Source of the DNA: Lachnospiraceae bacterium
GTDB lineage: Bacteria > Bacillota > Clostridia > Lachnospirales > Lachnospiraceae
Assembly (NCBI GenBank): GCA_004558185.1
Contig: SFDP01000008.1
Coordinates: 1-64,000 of the forward strand
Direction: 5' to 3'
DNA: 64,000 bases
Numbering within the stretch: the first letter of the stretch is position 1; each line of letters starts with the position of its first letter. This document shows positions 7,807-16,392 of the stretch, one piece after another. The notes beneath the pieces are model-generated. The model did not search any database, was not told the origin of the DNA, and saw nothing but the letters and a program-made list of their open reading frames with translations. The position numbers and the translations under genes were made by a program.

Positions 7807-8913
7807 ATGAAGGAAAAGAGAAGAGAGCTGTATCTGGTTCTGGTTTTGGCAGGCCTGCTCTTTGGCCTGTCGGCGTTTTGCCTGCTGAAGGAGCCTGATT
7901 CTTATTCCTATACGGAGCGGCGAGTGCTGGCACAGTTTCCTGCCCCCACGGGAAAGAAGCTGGCAGATGGGAGCTTTATGAAGGAGTTTGAAGCCTACAG
8001 CCAGGATCAGTTTCCTTTCCGGGAGGGATTTCGCCATTTAAAGGCAATAGCTGCCATGAAAATAATGGGAAAGGCAGATAATAATGGAATCTATTTTCTG
8101 GAGGGACACCTGGGGAAACTGGATTATCCTCTGAAGCCAAAGCAGGTCCAGTATGCACTGGAGAGAATTGAAAATATTTATTATACTTATCTTAACGGCA
8201 GCCAAGAAAAGTGTTATCTGGCGATTATTCCGGATAAGAATTATTATTTGGGAGGAGAGCATGGTTATCCTATATTAGATTATGATACGTTGTATCAGAC
8301 GATGGAGGAAGAAACACCTTACCTGCAGCATATTGATTTGCGGAATCTGCTTTCCGAGAAGGATTTTTATTCCACGGATACCCACTGGAAGCAGGAGTGC
8401 CTCCTTCCTTTGGCAGAGGCATTGGCCGAAGCTATGGGACATGAGCTTTTGGCTGAATATGAGGTAAAGGTGGCAAAGGAGGATTTTTATGGAGTATATG
8501 CCGGACAGGCTGCACTTCGGGTAAAGCCGGACAGAATTTCTTATCTCACCAATACCACTTTGGAAAAATGCAGGGTTACCAGCTATGATACGGGAAAAGC
8601 AGTAGAAAAATCAATTTACGATAAAGAAAAGCTCATGGGGCAGGATTCCTATGAATTTTTTCTTTCCGGTGCAGATGCGCTTATTGTGATCGAAAATCCT
8701 GCAGCAGAAGGAAAGGGAGAGCTGATCGTCTTTCGGGACTCCTTTGCAAGCAGTCTGATTCCTCTTTTTGCAGAGGAATATGAAAAAATCACCCTGGTGG
8801 ATATCCGGTATATTAATCCCTCACTGTTAGGGCAGTTTATTGAATTCAAGGATCAGGAAGTGCTGTTTATTTACAGTACGCTATTACTTAACAACAGTAT
8901 GGGGATGAAATAA
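7807..8913 (+). CDS. DHHW-family (AlgJ-like) membrane-anchored protein
   Basis: 368 residues: a short cytoplasmic start, one N-terminal transmembrane anchor (about 8-27), then an extracytoplasmic domain. YSTDTHW (residues 188-194) resembles the catalytic Asp-His pair region of SGNH/AlgX-AlgJ acetyltransferase-like proteins, and FRDSF (309-313) supplies the candidate nucleophile Ser312. DHHW proteins commonly sit beside MBOAT acyltransferases and are thought to complete transfer of the acetyl group to the polymer outside the membrane. The SD is GGAGAAGGTGGG just upstream. The 62-nt gap from the MBOAT gene fits co-transcription. Confidence 0.85.
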   Translation: MKEKRRELYLVLVLAGLLFGLSAFCLLKEPDSYSYTERRVLAQFPAPTGKKLADGSFMKEFEAYSQDQFPFREGFRHLKAIAAMKIMGKADNNGIYFLEGHLGKLDYPLKPKQVQYALERIENIYYTYLNGSQEKCYLAIIPDKNYYLGGEHGYPILDYDTLYQTMEEETPYLQHIDLRNLLSEKDFYSTDTHWKQECLLPLAEALAEAMGHELLAEYEVKVAKEDFYGVYAGQAALRVKPDRISYLTNTTLEKCRVTSYDTGKAVEKSIYDKEKLMGQDSYEFFLSGADALIVIENPAAEGKGELIVFRDSFASSLIPLFAEEYEKITLVDIRYINPSLLGQFIEFKDQEVLFIYSTLLLNNSMGMK

Positions 8914-8924
8914 AGTTTTTATTG

Positions 8925-8954
8925 TTGCCAAGAGCAGATAGAAAATGGTATACT
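8925..8954 (+). promoter_or_regulatory. Promoter before the bactofilin-pyrH-frr genes
   Basis: TTGCCA (8925-8930), 18-bp spacer and TATACT (8949-8954) with an extended TGG immediately upstream. It starts the unit that includes the bactofilin gene, pyrH and frr. Confidence 0.7.
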
Positions 8955-9001
8955 GTTGCCTAAGGGAAATAAACACAAAAGAGTTAACGGAGGAGTTACA
9001 A

Positions 9002-9766
9002 ATGGGTTTTTTTCAAGATTTAAAAGAGGACTTGTCTCAGGCGGTAAATGAAATGATTCCCGATGAAGAAGGAACCGCAGGAAAGCCGATTATTCCTTCC
9101 TTGCAGGAGGACGATGATCTGGCTGAAATTGAAGCAATGTTCAGAAAAAAAGAAGAAACAGGGGAAGGGGCAGTAGCCGGGGAGTCAGTCACAATGCTTG
9201 ACAAGGAGACTGTAGCTGAACTGGTCAAGGAATCTGTAAAAGAACCAGTGAGAGAAGATAGGGAAAGAAAATTGGACATGAATACGATTTTCAACCAATC
9301 TTATAAAGATGAAGTGAGTACAATTACAGCCGGGATGACCATTAATGGTGATATCACCTCACAGGGCTCCCTGGACTTGGTTGGCTGTGTACACGGGAAT
9401 ATCAGTGTTGCCGGAAAAATGAGTATTACCGGTATGATCGAGGGGAATTCACAGGCATCCGAGGTTTATGCAGAAAGTGCAAAGATCACAGGAGAAATCA
9501 GAAGTGAAGGTACCGTTAAGGTGGGACAGGATACCGTAATTATCGGGAATATCTTTGCTATCAGCGCAGTAATTGCAGGAGCAGTTAAGGGCGATATTGA
9601 TGTGCAGGGGCCGGTTGTGCTGGATTCAACAGCGGTTGTAATGGGCAACATCAAGTCCAAATCGGTGCAGATTAACAATGGTGCTGTCGTAGAGGGAGTA
9701 TGCTCTCAGTGCTATGCTGATGTCAATCCAATATCTTTCTTCGATGAAATTAAGAAGTCTGGATAA
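9002..9766 (+). CDS. Bactofilin-type polymer-forming cytoskeletal protein
   Basis: 254 residues. The first 90 are acidic and look disordered. From about residue 95 to 240 there is a regular right-handed beta-helix pattern of short Gly/Ile/Val-rich turns (TINGDITSQGSLDLVGCVHG, SITGMIEGN, GNIFAISAVIAG, GAVKGDIDVQG), which is the bactofilin signature. Bactofilins self-assemble at the membrane and scaffold envelope enzymes. No transmembrane segment is present. A good SD (GGAGGAG) precedes the ATG at 9002; an earlier in-frame ATG at 8945 lies inside the promoter and cannot be used. It is 18 nt from pyrH, so probably co-transcribed. Confidence 0.88.
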   Translation: MGFFQDLKEDLSQAVNEMIPDEEGTAGKPIIPSLQEDDDLAEIEAMFRKKEETGEGAVAGESVTMLDKETVAELVKESVKEPVREDRERKLDMNTIFNQSYKDEVSTITAGMTINGDITSQGSLDLVGCVHGNISVAGKMSITGMIEGNSQASEVYAESAKITGEIRSEGTVKVGQDTVIIGNIFAISAVIAGAVKGDIDVQGPVVLDSTAVVMGNIKSKSVQINNGAVVEGVCSQCYADVNPISFFDEIKKSG

Positions 9767-9784
9767 TAATAAGGGAGAGCAGCC

Positions 9785-10480
9785 ATGCCAAGAATATTAC
9801 TGAAGTTAAGCGGAGAGGCTCTGGCAGGAGCGAATAAGACCGGCTTTGATGAACCTACCGTCAGGAAGGTGGCTTTGCAGGTGAAGGAACTGGTAGAGGA
9901 TGGAACCGAAGTGGGGATTGTCATTGGAGGAGGTAACTTCTGGAGAGGCCGTACCAGTGAGAATATTGACCGTACAAAAGCTGATCAGATTGGAATGTTG
10001 GCCACAGTAATGAACTGCATATATGTATCGGAAATATTCCGTTCTGTGGGAATGAAAACCAATATTCTGACTCCCTTTGAATGCGGAACCATTACGAAGC
10101 TGTTTTCCAAGGACAGAGCCAACAAGTATTTTGAAAAAGGTATGGTGGTTTTCTTTGCCGGAGGGACAGGGCATCCTTATTTTTCAACGGATACAGGTGT
10201 CGTTCTCAGGGCGATTGAGGTGGAAGCAGAAGTGATCCTTCTGGCAAAGGCGGTAGATGGAGTCTATGATTCTGATCCGAGAACCAATCCGGATGCCAGA
10301 AAGTACACTCAGGTTTCTATCGATGAAGTGATTGAAAAGAATCTTCAGGTAGTGGACATGACAGCCTCTATCCTTGCCAAGGAGAACAAAATGCCCATGT
10401 GGGTTTTTGGTCTGGAAGAAGAAAACAGCATTGTGAATGCGTTAAAGGGAGAGTTTACAGGCACCCGTGTTCTTGTTTAG
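9785..10480 (+). CDS. pyrH: Uridylate kinase
   Basis: Amino acid kinase-family enzyme that phosphorylates UMP to UDP in pyrimidine nucleotide synthesis. 231 residues, slightly short of the typical 235-240 but complete. The N-terminal ILLKLSGEAL and GIVIGGGNFWRG loops and the C-terminal MPMWVFGL segment are standard. It lies in the conserved pyrH-frr pair. The ATG at 9785 follows GGGAGAG. Confidence 0.96.
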   Translation: MPRILLKLSGEALAGANKTGFDEPTVRKVALQVKELVEDGTEVGIVIGGGNFWRGRTSENIDRTKADQIGMLATVMNCIYVSEIFRSVGMKTNILTPFECGTITKLFSKDRANKYFEKGMVVFFAGGTGHPYFSTDTGVVLRAIEVEAEVILLAKAVDGVYDSDPRTNPDARKYTQVSIDEVIEKNLQVVDMTASILAKENKMPMWVFGLEEENSIVNALKGEFTGTRVLV

Positions 10481-10521
10481 GCGGGAGAGCTATAGTTCAT
10501 AGGAAAGCAGGGAATAAAGGG

Positions 10522-11073
10522 ATGAAAGAAAAAGTAAAAATATTTGATGAAAAAATGAAAAAAACATATGATCATTTATTGGCTGATTACCAGACTATTC
10601 GTGCAGGGCGTGCCAATCCTCACGTTCTGGATAAGATCAAGGTGGATTATTATGGAAGTCCCACTCCTATTCAGCAGGTAGGCAATATTTCCGTACCGGA
10701 GCCCAGAATGATTCAAATTGCTCCCTGGGAAAAAAGCCTGATCAGGGATATAGAAAAAGCAATTCTTGCATCAGACATCGGAATTACTCCTAATAATGAT
10801 GGATCTGTTATTCGTCTGGTATTTCCGGAACTGACTGAAGAAAGAAGAAAAGAGCTGGTAAAGGACGTCAAGAAAAAAGGAGAAGAGGCTAAGGTTGCTG
10901 TTCGAAATATTCGCAGAGATGCTAATGATTCCTTTAAAAAACTGGCAAAAGAAGAGGTTTCTGAGGATGAGATCAAGAGTTTGGAAGATGAAATTCAGAA
11001 ACTGACAGATAAATATGTAAAAGATATCGACAAAGCAGTAGAAGAGAAATCAAAAGAGATATTAACTGTATAA
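10522..11073 (+). CDS. frr: Ribosome recycling factor
   Basis: Splits post-termination ribosomes together with EF-G. 183 residues, close to the family length of about 185. Key segments include IRAGRANPHVLDKIKVDYYG and the C-terminal helical EIQKLTDKYVKDIDKAVEEK. The ATG at 10522 is the conserved start (MKEKVKIFDEKMKKT). The 41-nt gap from pyrH is usual. Confidence 0.97.
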   Translation: MKEKVKIFDEKMKKTYDHLLADYQTIRAGRANPHVLDKIKVDYYGSPTPIQQVGNISVPEPRMIQIAPWEKSLIRDIEKAILASDIGITPNNDGSVIRLVFPELTEERRKELVKDVKKKGEEAKVAVRNIRRDANDSFKKLAKEEVSEDEIKSLEDEIQKLTDKYVKDIDKAVEEKSKEILTV

Positions 11074-11094
11074 GTATTAACTTTTATGAACACA

Positions 11095-11130
11095 AAAGGC
11101 TGCCGAATGTTTACGGCAGCTTTCTTTTTT
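11095..11130 (+). terminator. Terminator or attenuator between frr and uppS
   Basis: GCTGCCG (11099-11105), 8-nt loop, CGGCAGC (11114-11120), then TTTCTTTTTT. It is a classical intrinsic terminator only 25 nt before uppS. The downstream genes either depend on partial read-through or have a promoter I could not identify. Confidence 0.88.
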
Positions 11131-11154
11131 CCTTAAGTAGAGGAGGTTTTTTCT

Positions 11155-11862
11155 ATGCAGATGCCGAAGCATGTAGCAATTATTCTGGATGGAAATGGGC
11201 GATGGGCAAAGGCCAAGGGCAGACCCAGAAATTATGGACATATTCAGGGGGCCAAAACGGTGGAGGTCATTTGTGAAGAGGCATGGAAGATGGGAATTGA
11301 ATACCTCACCGTATATGCCTTTTCAACAGAAAACTGGAACCGGCCTTCGGATGAAGTGAATGCCTTGATGAAGCTGTTGCGTAGTTATTTAAAGACCTGT
11401 TTGAAGACGGCAGAAAAAAATAAAATGTGCGTCAGGATTCTGGGGGATAAAAGAGGATTAGACGCAGATATTCGCAAGCGGATAGAGGAGTTGGAGGAAG
11501 CGACCAAAGAGAATACCGGTCTGCATTTTCAGATTGCATTAAATTATGGCGGAAGGGATGAAATCGTGCGTGCTGCTGGAAAATTGGCCACCCTGGTCAA
11601 GGAAGGAACTCTTTCGCCCCAGGAGATTACCGTGGAAGCCTTTGAGGGTGCATTGGACACGGCAGGGATTCCTGATCCGGACTTACTGATTCGTACCTGT
11701 AATGAGCTTAGAATATCCAATTTCCTTTTATGGCAGCTTGCTTATTCGGAATTCTATTTTACCGATGTAGCATGGCCTGATTTTACCAAAGAAGAATTGG
11801 AAAAAGCTGTGGAAGCATATAATGGCAGGGACAGAAGGTTTGGGCTGATAAAGGAGGAATAG
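11155..11862 (+). CDS. uppS: Undecaprenyl diphosphate synthase
   Basis: Cis-prenyltransferase that extends farnesyl diphosphate with isopentenyl diphosphate to the C55 carrier for peptidoglycan and surface polymers. 235 residues. HVAIILDGNGRWAKAKG carries catalytic Asp12 and the diphosphate-binding Arg; the C-terminal PDLLIRTCNELRISNFLLWQ is the second signature, with Cys where many homologues have Ser/Gly (RTSGE). The SD GAGGAGG lies 8-9 nt before ATG 11155. cdsA follows after 5 nt. Confidence 0.95.
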   Translation: MQMPKHVAIILDGNGRWAKAKGRPRNYGHIQGAKTVEVICEEAWKMGIEYLTVYAFSTENWNRPSDEVNALMKLLRSYLKTCLKTAEKNKMCVRILGDKRGLDADIRKRIEELEEATKENTGLHFQIALNYGGRDEIVRAAGKLATLVKEGTLSPQEITVEAFEGALDTAGIPDPDLLIRTCNELRISNFLLWQLAYSEFYFTDVAWPDFTKEELEKAVEAYNGRDRRFGLIKEE

Positions 11863-11867
11863 GACAG

Positions 11868-12698
11868 ATGTTTAAGACCCGATTGCTCAGCAGCATTATA
11901 TTGGTTATTATTGCCCTGGCTGCAATCATAAGCGGCAGTTGGTATTTGGCGGCAGTACTCTGGGGTATTTCTCTTGTAGCCTATCGTGAGCTGTGTCAGG
12001 CCTGCAGAATTATTGAGCCTGCGGGAAAAGGAAAAAGCCTGGAAGGCATGGGCTTTGTGTTTATTACGCTGTACTACCTGGCAATGGTGGGGAGCAGGAA
12101 TCCTTTATATATGATTATGGTGGTACTTCTGTCATTGATTGGTTTTCTGTTTGTTTATGTATTTGCTTTTCCGCAAATTCATGCAAGACAGGTAATGAGT
12201 GCCTATTTTTGCTTTGTTTATGCACCGGTAATGTTCTCCTTCATCTATCTGACCAGAGAACTGGAATATGGACTATATTTTGTAGGGATGATTTTTATCA
12301 GCTCCTGGATCAGTGACACCTTTGCCTATATTTTTGGAATGCTTTTGGGAAAGCATAGGCTGGCACCGATTTTAAGTCCAAAAAAATCCGTAGAAGGCTC
12401 GGTGGCGGGAATAATCGGTTCTGCTCTCTGCGGCGGACTGCTGGGCTTCTTTCTGGTAGAACCAGTGATTCATGAGCAAGAGGTTACTTTTATATTTGCA
12501 TTGATTGGCGGAATTGGAAGTATTATTTCTCAGATCGGTGATTTGGCTGCTTCTGCCATTAAGCGAAACTATGAAATAAAGGATTATGGAAAGCTCATTC
12601 CCGGTCATGGAGGAATAATGGATCGGTTTGACAGTGTAATTGTAACTGCTCCTATGATTTACTTTTTATTCAGAATAATGATTTCGGCTGTTCGGTAA
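11868..12698 (+). CDS. cdsA: Phosphatidate cytidylyltransferase (CDP-diacylglycerol synthase)
   Basis: Integral membrane enzyme making CDP-diacylglycerol from phosphatidic acid and CTP, the branch point of phospholipid synthesis. 276 residues with about eight hydrophobic segments. The C-terminal signature is complete: SPKKSVEGSVAG, GDLAASAIKRNYEIKDYGKL and PGHGGIMDRFDS with its metal-binding Asp. The SD AAGGAGG overlaps the end of uppS. Confidence 0.95.
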   Translation: MFKTRLLSSIILVIIALAAIISGSWYLAAVLWGISLVAYRELCQACRIIEPAGKGKSLEGMGFVFITLYYLAMVGSRNPLYMIMVVLLSLIGFLFVYVFAFPQIHARQVMSAYFCFVYAPVMFSFIYLTRELEYGLYFVGMIFISSWISDTFAYIFGMLLGKHRLAPILSPKKSVEGSVAGIIGSALCGGLLGFFLVEPVIHEQEVTFIFALIGGIGSIISQIGDLAASAIKRNYEIKDYGKLIPGHGGIMDRFDSVIVTAPMIYFLFRIMISAVR

Positions 12699-12743
12699 GC
12701 CGAAATGAAGGAAGGCTGTTGATTGCTTCAGAATGGAGGTAAG

Positions 12744-13907
12744 ATGATCAATATTGCGATTTTGGGCTCTACAGGCTCCATAGGGACACAGACCCTGGAA
12801 ATCGTAGACAGTAATCCTGATATTCAGGTGATGGGTCTGGCAGCGGGAAATAATGTTGACCTGCTGGAGCAGCAGATTCGAAAATACCGCCCCAGGCTGG
12901 CTGCCGTTTGGAGTGAGAAGGCCTGGCATGATTTGCAGATGAGAGTAGCAGATTTGCCGATTCGTGTAGTCTGCGGCATGGAAGGACTTTTGGAAATAGC
13001 GACGATGGAGGAAACGGATATTCTGGTGACCGCTATTGTAGGAATGATTGGAATCCGCCCTACAATTGCCGCTATTGAGGCAGGGAAAAATATCGCTCTG
13101 GCAAATAAGGAAACCCTGGTTACGGCAGGTCATCTGATTATGCCGTTAGCAAAAGAAAAGGGAGTGTCAATTTTACCGGTAGACAGTGAACACAGCGCTA
13201 TTTTTCAATCCTTGAAGACAGAAAATGCCGAGCAGATCGAAAAAATTCTTCTGACCGCTTCCGGTGGACCATTTCGGGGAAAGAAAAGGGAAGAACTGGC
13301 AAGTATTCAGGTGGAGGATGCCCTGAAGCATCCAAACTGGTCAATGGGACAAAAAATCACCATAGATTCTTCAACACTGGTCAACAAGGGCTTGGAGGTT
13401 ATTGAAGCCAAGTGGCTTTTTGAAGCAGAACTGGAGCAGATTCAGGTGGTGGTTCATCCCCAGAGCATCATTCATTCCATGGTGCAGTTTAAAGATGGAG
13501 GAATATTGGCTCAGATGGGAATGCCGGATATGAAGCTGCCTATCCAATATGCGCTTACCTATCCTAAGAGAAGACCGATGGGAGGAAAGCGTGTAGATTT
13601 TTATGAATTGGGACAGCTTACCTTTGAAAAGCCGGATACGGAAACCTTCCGGGGACTCAAGCTGGCCTATGAGGCTGCCCACATAGGTGGGAGTATGCCT
13701 ACGGTATACAATGCAGCAAATGAAAAAGCAGTCAGCTTATTTCTGGAGAGGAAAATTTCCTATCTTCAGATTACGGAACTGATTCTGGAAGCAATGAATA
13801 ATCATAAGGTAATTGCCAATCCTACGGTAGAAGAGATTCTGCGGACACAGACAGAAAGTGAGGAGCTGCTTTGCAGTCTGGTAGGATCAGGAATAAATAA
13901 AGGTTAG
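12744..13907 (+). CDS. dxr: 1-deoxy-D-xylulose 5-phosphate reductoisomerase
   Basis: Second enzyme of the MEP isoprenoid pathway (DXP to MEP, NADPH-dependent). 387 residues. The N-terminal nucleotide-binding motif is ILGSTGSIGTQTLEIV; LANKETLVTAG and PVDSEHSAIFQ (metal-binding Asp/Glu) mark the catalytic core; PNWSMGQKITIDSSTLVNKG is the substrate loop. ATG 12744 follows GGAGG. The pathway is continued by ispG here and by dxs and ispA near 50-53 kb. Confidence 0.97.
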   Translation: MINIAILGSTGSIGTQTLEIVDSNPDIQVMGLAAGNNVDLLEQQIRKYRPRLAAVWSEKAWHDLQMRVADLPIRVVCGMEGLLEIATMEETDILVTAIVGMIGIRPTIAAIEAGKNIALANKETLVTAGHLIMPLAKEKGVSILPVDSEHSAIFQSLKTENAEQIEKILLTASGGPFRGKKREELASIQVEDALKHPNWSMGQKITIDSSTLVNKGLEVIEAKWLFEAELEQIQVVVHPQSIIHSMVQFKDGGILAQMGMPDMKLPIQYALTYPKRRPMGGKRVDFYELGQLTFEKPDTETFRGLKLAYEAAHIGGSMPTVYNAANEKAVSLFLERKISYLQITELILEAMNNHKVIANPTVEEILRTQTESEELLCSLVGSGINKG

Positions 13908-13923
13908 ACGGGTAAAGGAAAGC

Positions 13924-14973
13924 ATGACGATAGTATATTTTGTTTTAATTTTTGGAGTTATTGTATTAGCACATGAATTTGGTCATTATCTATTGGCAAA
14001 AAGAGGAGGAATCCATGTGGTAGAGTTTGCTATTGGTATGGGGCCAAAATTATGTGGGTTTCATCGAAACGGTACAGACTATGTTATCCGGCTTCTGCCC
14101 ATCGGCGGAGCCTGTATGTTTGAAGGAGAAGACGGGCTAAATGAGGAGGAGGGGGGACCCTCGGAGAACTCCTTCAATTCGGCACCGGTATGGACCAGGA
14201 TTTCCTCTGTTTTGGCAGGACCTCTGTTTAATTTTATTCTGGCCTTCCTGCTGGGGGTGATTCTGGTCGGTTTTGGAGGCTCTGACCGTCCGGTGATTCT
14301 GGGACTAATGGAAGGTTATCCTGCTGAAGCGGCAGGAATAGAGCCGGGAGATGAGATTATCTCCATGAATGGGGAAAAAATCCATGTGTCCCGGGAAATT
14401 CTCTTAAATACCTATTTAAATGGAGAAAATCCTATGGCGCTGGAATATAAGCGAGACGGGCAGGTTTATACTACTCAGATTATGCCCAAGTACGACGAAG
14501 AGACCGGGCGCTATCTGATTGGCTTTAAAGGGTATGGAGAGTATGTGGAGGCAAAAGGACTGGATTTATTCCGCTATGGATATTATGAGGTTCGTTATAG
14601 TCTGAAATCCACATTGAAAAGTCTCCTTATGCTGGTACAGGGTAAGGCCAGCACAAAGGATCTGGCCGGACCTGTGGGAATTGCCCAGATTATTGACGAG
14701 GTGGCAGAGGAGGCTACACCCTATGGTCCTATGGCATTGGTTTTAAACCTGTGTAATATTGCCCTTCTGCTCAGTGTAAATTTAGGTGTACTGAATTTGC
14801 TGCCGCTGCCGGCGCTGGATGGAGGCAGATTGGTGTTCCTGGTAATTGAAGCTATCCGGGGAAAGCCGATTCCGGCAGAGAGAGAGGGAATGGTACATTT
14901 TGCAGGATTCGTTGCTCTCATGGTATTGATGGTATTCGTAATGTATAATGATCTGGTAAGATTGTTCTCGTAG
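13924..14973 (+). CDS. rseP: RIP metalloprotease RseP (site-2 protease family)
   Basis: Intramembrane zinc protease of 349 residues that clips membrane-bound regulators and signal-peptide remnants. HEFGH (His17, Glu18, His21) lies in TM1, a single PDZ domain spans about residues 125-200, and the third zinc ligand is in LPALDGGRLVF (Asp299). The single PDZ domain and length match the Firmicute RasP form. dxr-rseP-ispG is a common Clostridial order, interrupted here by the repeat-rich gap and the kinase pair. Confidence 0.95.
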   Translation: MTIVYFVLIFGVIVLAHEFGHYLLAKRGGIHVVEFAIGMGPKLCGFHRNGTDYVIRLLPIGGACMFEGEDGLNEEEGGPSENSFNSAPVWTRISSVLAGPLFNFILAFLLGVILVGFGGSDRPVILGLMEGYPAEAAGIEPGDEIISMNGEKIHVSREILLNTYLNGENPMALEYKRDGQVYTTQIMPKYDEETGRYLIGFKGYGEYVEAKGLDLFRYGYYEVRYSLKSTLKSLLMLVQGKASTKDLAGPVGIAQIIDEVAEEATPYGPMALVLNLCNIALLLSVNLGVLNLLPLPALDGGRLVFLVIEAIRGKPIPAEREGMVHFAGFVALMVLMVFVMYNDLVRLFS

Positions 14974-15034
14974 GTGAGGTCTGACTGCCTTACTTTTACA
15001 GGTTAAAAGCCTGTCATTTTCAACAATGCAAGAT

Positions 15035-15077
15035 AAGATGCTCTACTATGATTTTGACATAGAAGGGCATCTTTTTT
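15035..15077 (+). terminator. Terminator after rseP
   Basis: AAGATGCTCTACTATG (15035-15050) pairs with CATAGAAGGGCATCTT (15058-15073; 14 of 16 positions match, one of the exceptions a G-T wobble) and continues in a T tract. It ends the pyrH-to-rseP region. Confidence 0.88.
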
Positions 15078-15123
15078 TGAACCCGTGCAGCTATTCAGCA
15101 GGTCTGCCGGTATCAAATTATAT

Positions 15124-15169
15124 AACTATTCAGAGCCCCATTCGCAAAATTGCTGTTACACAGCTTTCC
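15124..15169 (-). repeat. Dispersed intergenic repeat, family 1, copy B
   Basis: Read on the minus strand it gives GCTGTGTAACAGC, TTTTGCGAATGGGG and CTCTGAATAGTT, nearly identical to the copies at 301 and 16315. It is followed on the same strand sense by a family 2 hairpin, so the two families can form a composite. Confidence 0.8.
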
Positions 15170-15182
15170 AATAGTTAATAAA

Positions 15183-15258
15183 TAATAATGATGTCAGGGT
15201 CAAAAGCCCCTAACTATGATACCTACGGATTGTTACGTACTTCGTACTCCCACAATCC
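15183..15258 (-). repeat. Family 2 hairpin plus nested inverted repeat
   Basis: 15183-15217 is the family 2 hairpin in reverse (minus strand TTAGGGGCTTTTGACCCT and then GACATCATTATT). It abuts a second cruciform-like unit: GGATTGT (15227-15233) with ACAATCC (15252-15258) around GTAC-TTC-GTAC. The stretch 14974-15598 holds no gene; it consists of the terminator, these repeats and a promoter-like site. Confidence 0.65.
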
Positions 15259-15291
15259 TGCAAAATATTCGCATATCGTGGTGCTTACCTA

Positions 15292-15320
15292 TTGACAAAA
15301 TAATACATCTATAATAATAT
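15292..15320 (+). promoter_or_regulatory. Possible promoter of the phosphatase-kinase pair
   Basis: TTGACA (15292-15297), 17-bp spacer, TAATAT (15315-15320) in very AT-rich DNA; alternative TATAAT hexamers nearby have poor spacing. The start codon lies 280 nt downstream, so a long leader is implied. Confidence 0.45.
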
Positions 15321-15423
15321 AATGATACATAATAAATATAACAGGCGATTATATTAATCATTTTATCGATTTACAGTCGTTCTAATCACATCTTATCGTC
15401 AAGGCATTTATTAACGCATCACC

Positions 15424-15480
15424 GTTAAGGGCTTTTGTCCCTAACATCATAATAGGATATCAGGATCAAAAGTTTATACG
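15424..15480 (+). repeat. Family 2 hairpin repeat with a degenerate inverted copy
   Basis: GTTAAGGGCTTTTGTCCCTAAC followed by ATCATAATA (15424-15454) matches the unit at 4286. Directly after it, ATATCAGGATCAAAAG (about 15457-15472) resembles the reverse of the same unit, as if two copies had inserted tail to tail and decayed. Confidence 0.6.
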
Positions 15481-15598
15481 TTTCATGCTTGTATTACTTC
15501 CTCATTCTGACAGCTTAAATACAAGATGGGTAATTCCTTGCTGGCTGTAAGGAGAATTAGCCATAAATATATCGTAGTAGGAGGAGAAAACTATCAGC

Positions 15599-16306
15599 GT
15601 GCAAAATCAATATTACTGCAGCTATCTCTGGGAGCAGGGAAGGCGTGAGAGCAATCAGGATTCACTTGCCCTGTGGCAGATGTCGAAGGGCAGGAGGAGT
15701 CGTCTTTTTGGAATAGTCTGCGATGGCATCGGAGGACTTTTAGAGGGGGAAAATGCCAGCGGTTATGTGACCAGACAGGCTGCTGCATGGTTTAGAACAA
15801 GAGGATATAAGATAAAGGGAAACAGAAAACTCAGGGCAGAGCTTTGTCAACTGATGTTCCAGCTTCATGAAGAATTAAGGGAGTACGGAGAAGGGAAGGG
15901 AATACAATCGGGTACGACCACAACCTTTTTTCTGGTTGAGAAAGCCGGATTTTTCTGGGGACATACCGGGGACAGCAGGCTGTATCTTCTGCGAAAGGGG
16001 AAGATAAGGCAGTTGACAACAGACCATCAGGAGAAAAATGGTGCCTTGAATCGCGCCATTGGCGTGGGAGAATGGAAGCCCCCTGACACAGGCTGGAAGA
16101 GGATGAAAAATGGAGATGCCCTGTTACTATGTACAGATGGATTTTACCGTGGATTAAGTAAGGAGGAATTATGCAGCTGTTTTCAGTACGAGGCTGCAGA
16201 GGAGGTGCAGATTACACGAATACTCAAGCAGATAGGTGAGCGCAAGCTGTCCATGGGGGAAAGGGATAATCTCTCAGCATTGTTTTGTAAGAGGAATAAG
16301 AATTGA
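15599..16306 (+). CDS. PP2C-family protein phosphatase
   Basis: Cytoplasmic metal-dependent Ser/Thr phosphatase, 235 residues. Metal-binding Asp residues are all present: ESNQDS (Asp21), VCDGIGG (Asp42), LLCTDGF (Asp180) and RDNLSAL (Asp223); GHTGDSRLYLLR is the standard central strand. The start is taken as GTG 15599 after GTAGGAGGAG; no in-frame ATG is close. The next gene is a membrane Ser/Thr kinase, so it probably reverses that kinase. This is not the usual rlmN-prpC-prkC-rsgA neighbourhood, so it may be a second phosphatase-kinase pair. Confidence 0.9.
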   Translation: MQNQYYCSYLWEQGRRESNQDSLALWQMSKGRRSRLFGIVCDGIGGLLEGENASGYVTRQAAAWFRTRGYKIKGNRKLRAELCQLMFQLHEELREYGEGKGIQSGTTTTFFLVEKAGFFWGHTGDSRLYLLRKGKIRQLTTDHQEKNGALNRAIGVGEWKPPDTGWKRMKNGDALLLCTDGFYRGLSKEELCSCFQYEAAEEVQITRILKQIGERKLSMGERDNLSALFCKRNKN

Positions 16307-16314
16307 AGCAAAAG

Positions 16315-16367
16315 GAAGGCTGTGTAACAGCGATTTTGCGAATGGATTCTGAATAGTTGCTATTATG
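16315..16367 (+). repeat. Dispersed intergenic repeat, family 1, copy C
   Basis: GCTGTGTAACAGC, TTTTGCGAATGG and TTCTGAATAGTTGC, the same core as at 301. It fills the gap between the phosphatase stop and the kinase SD, so the operon transcript must carry it. Confidence 0.8.
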
Positions 16368-16392
16368 TTTAAAAGAGAAGGGATCAAGGGAA

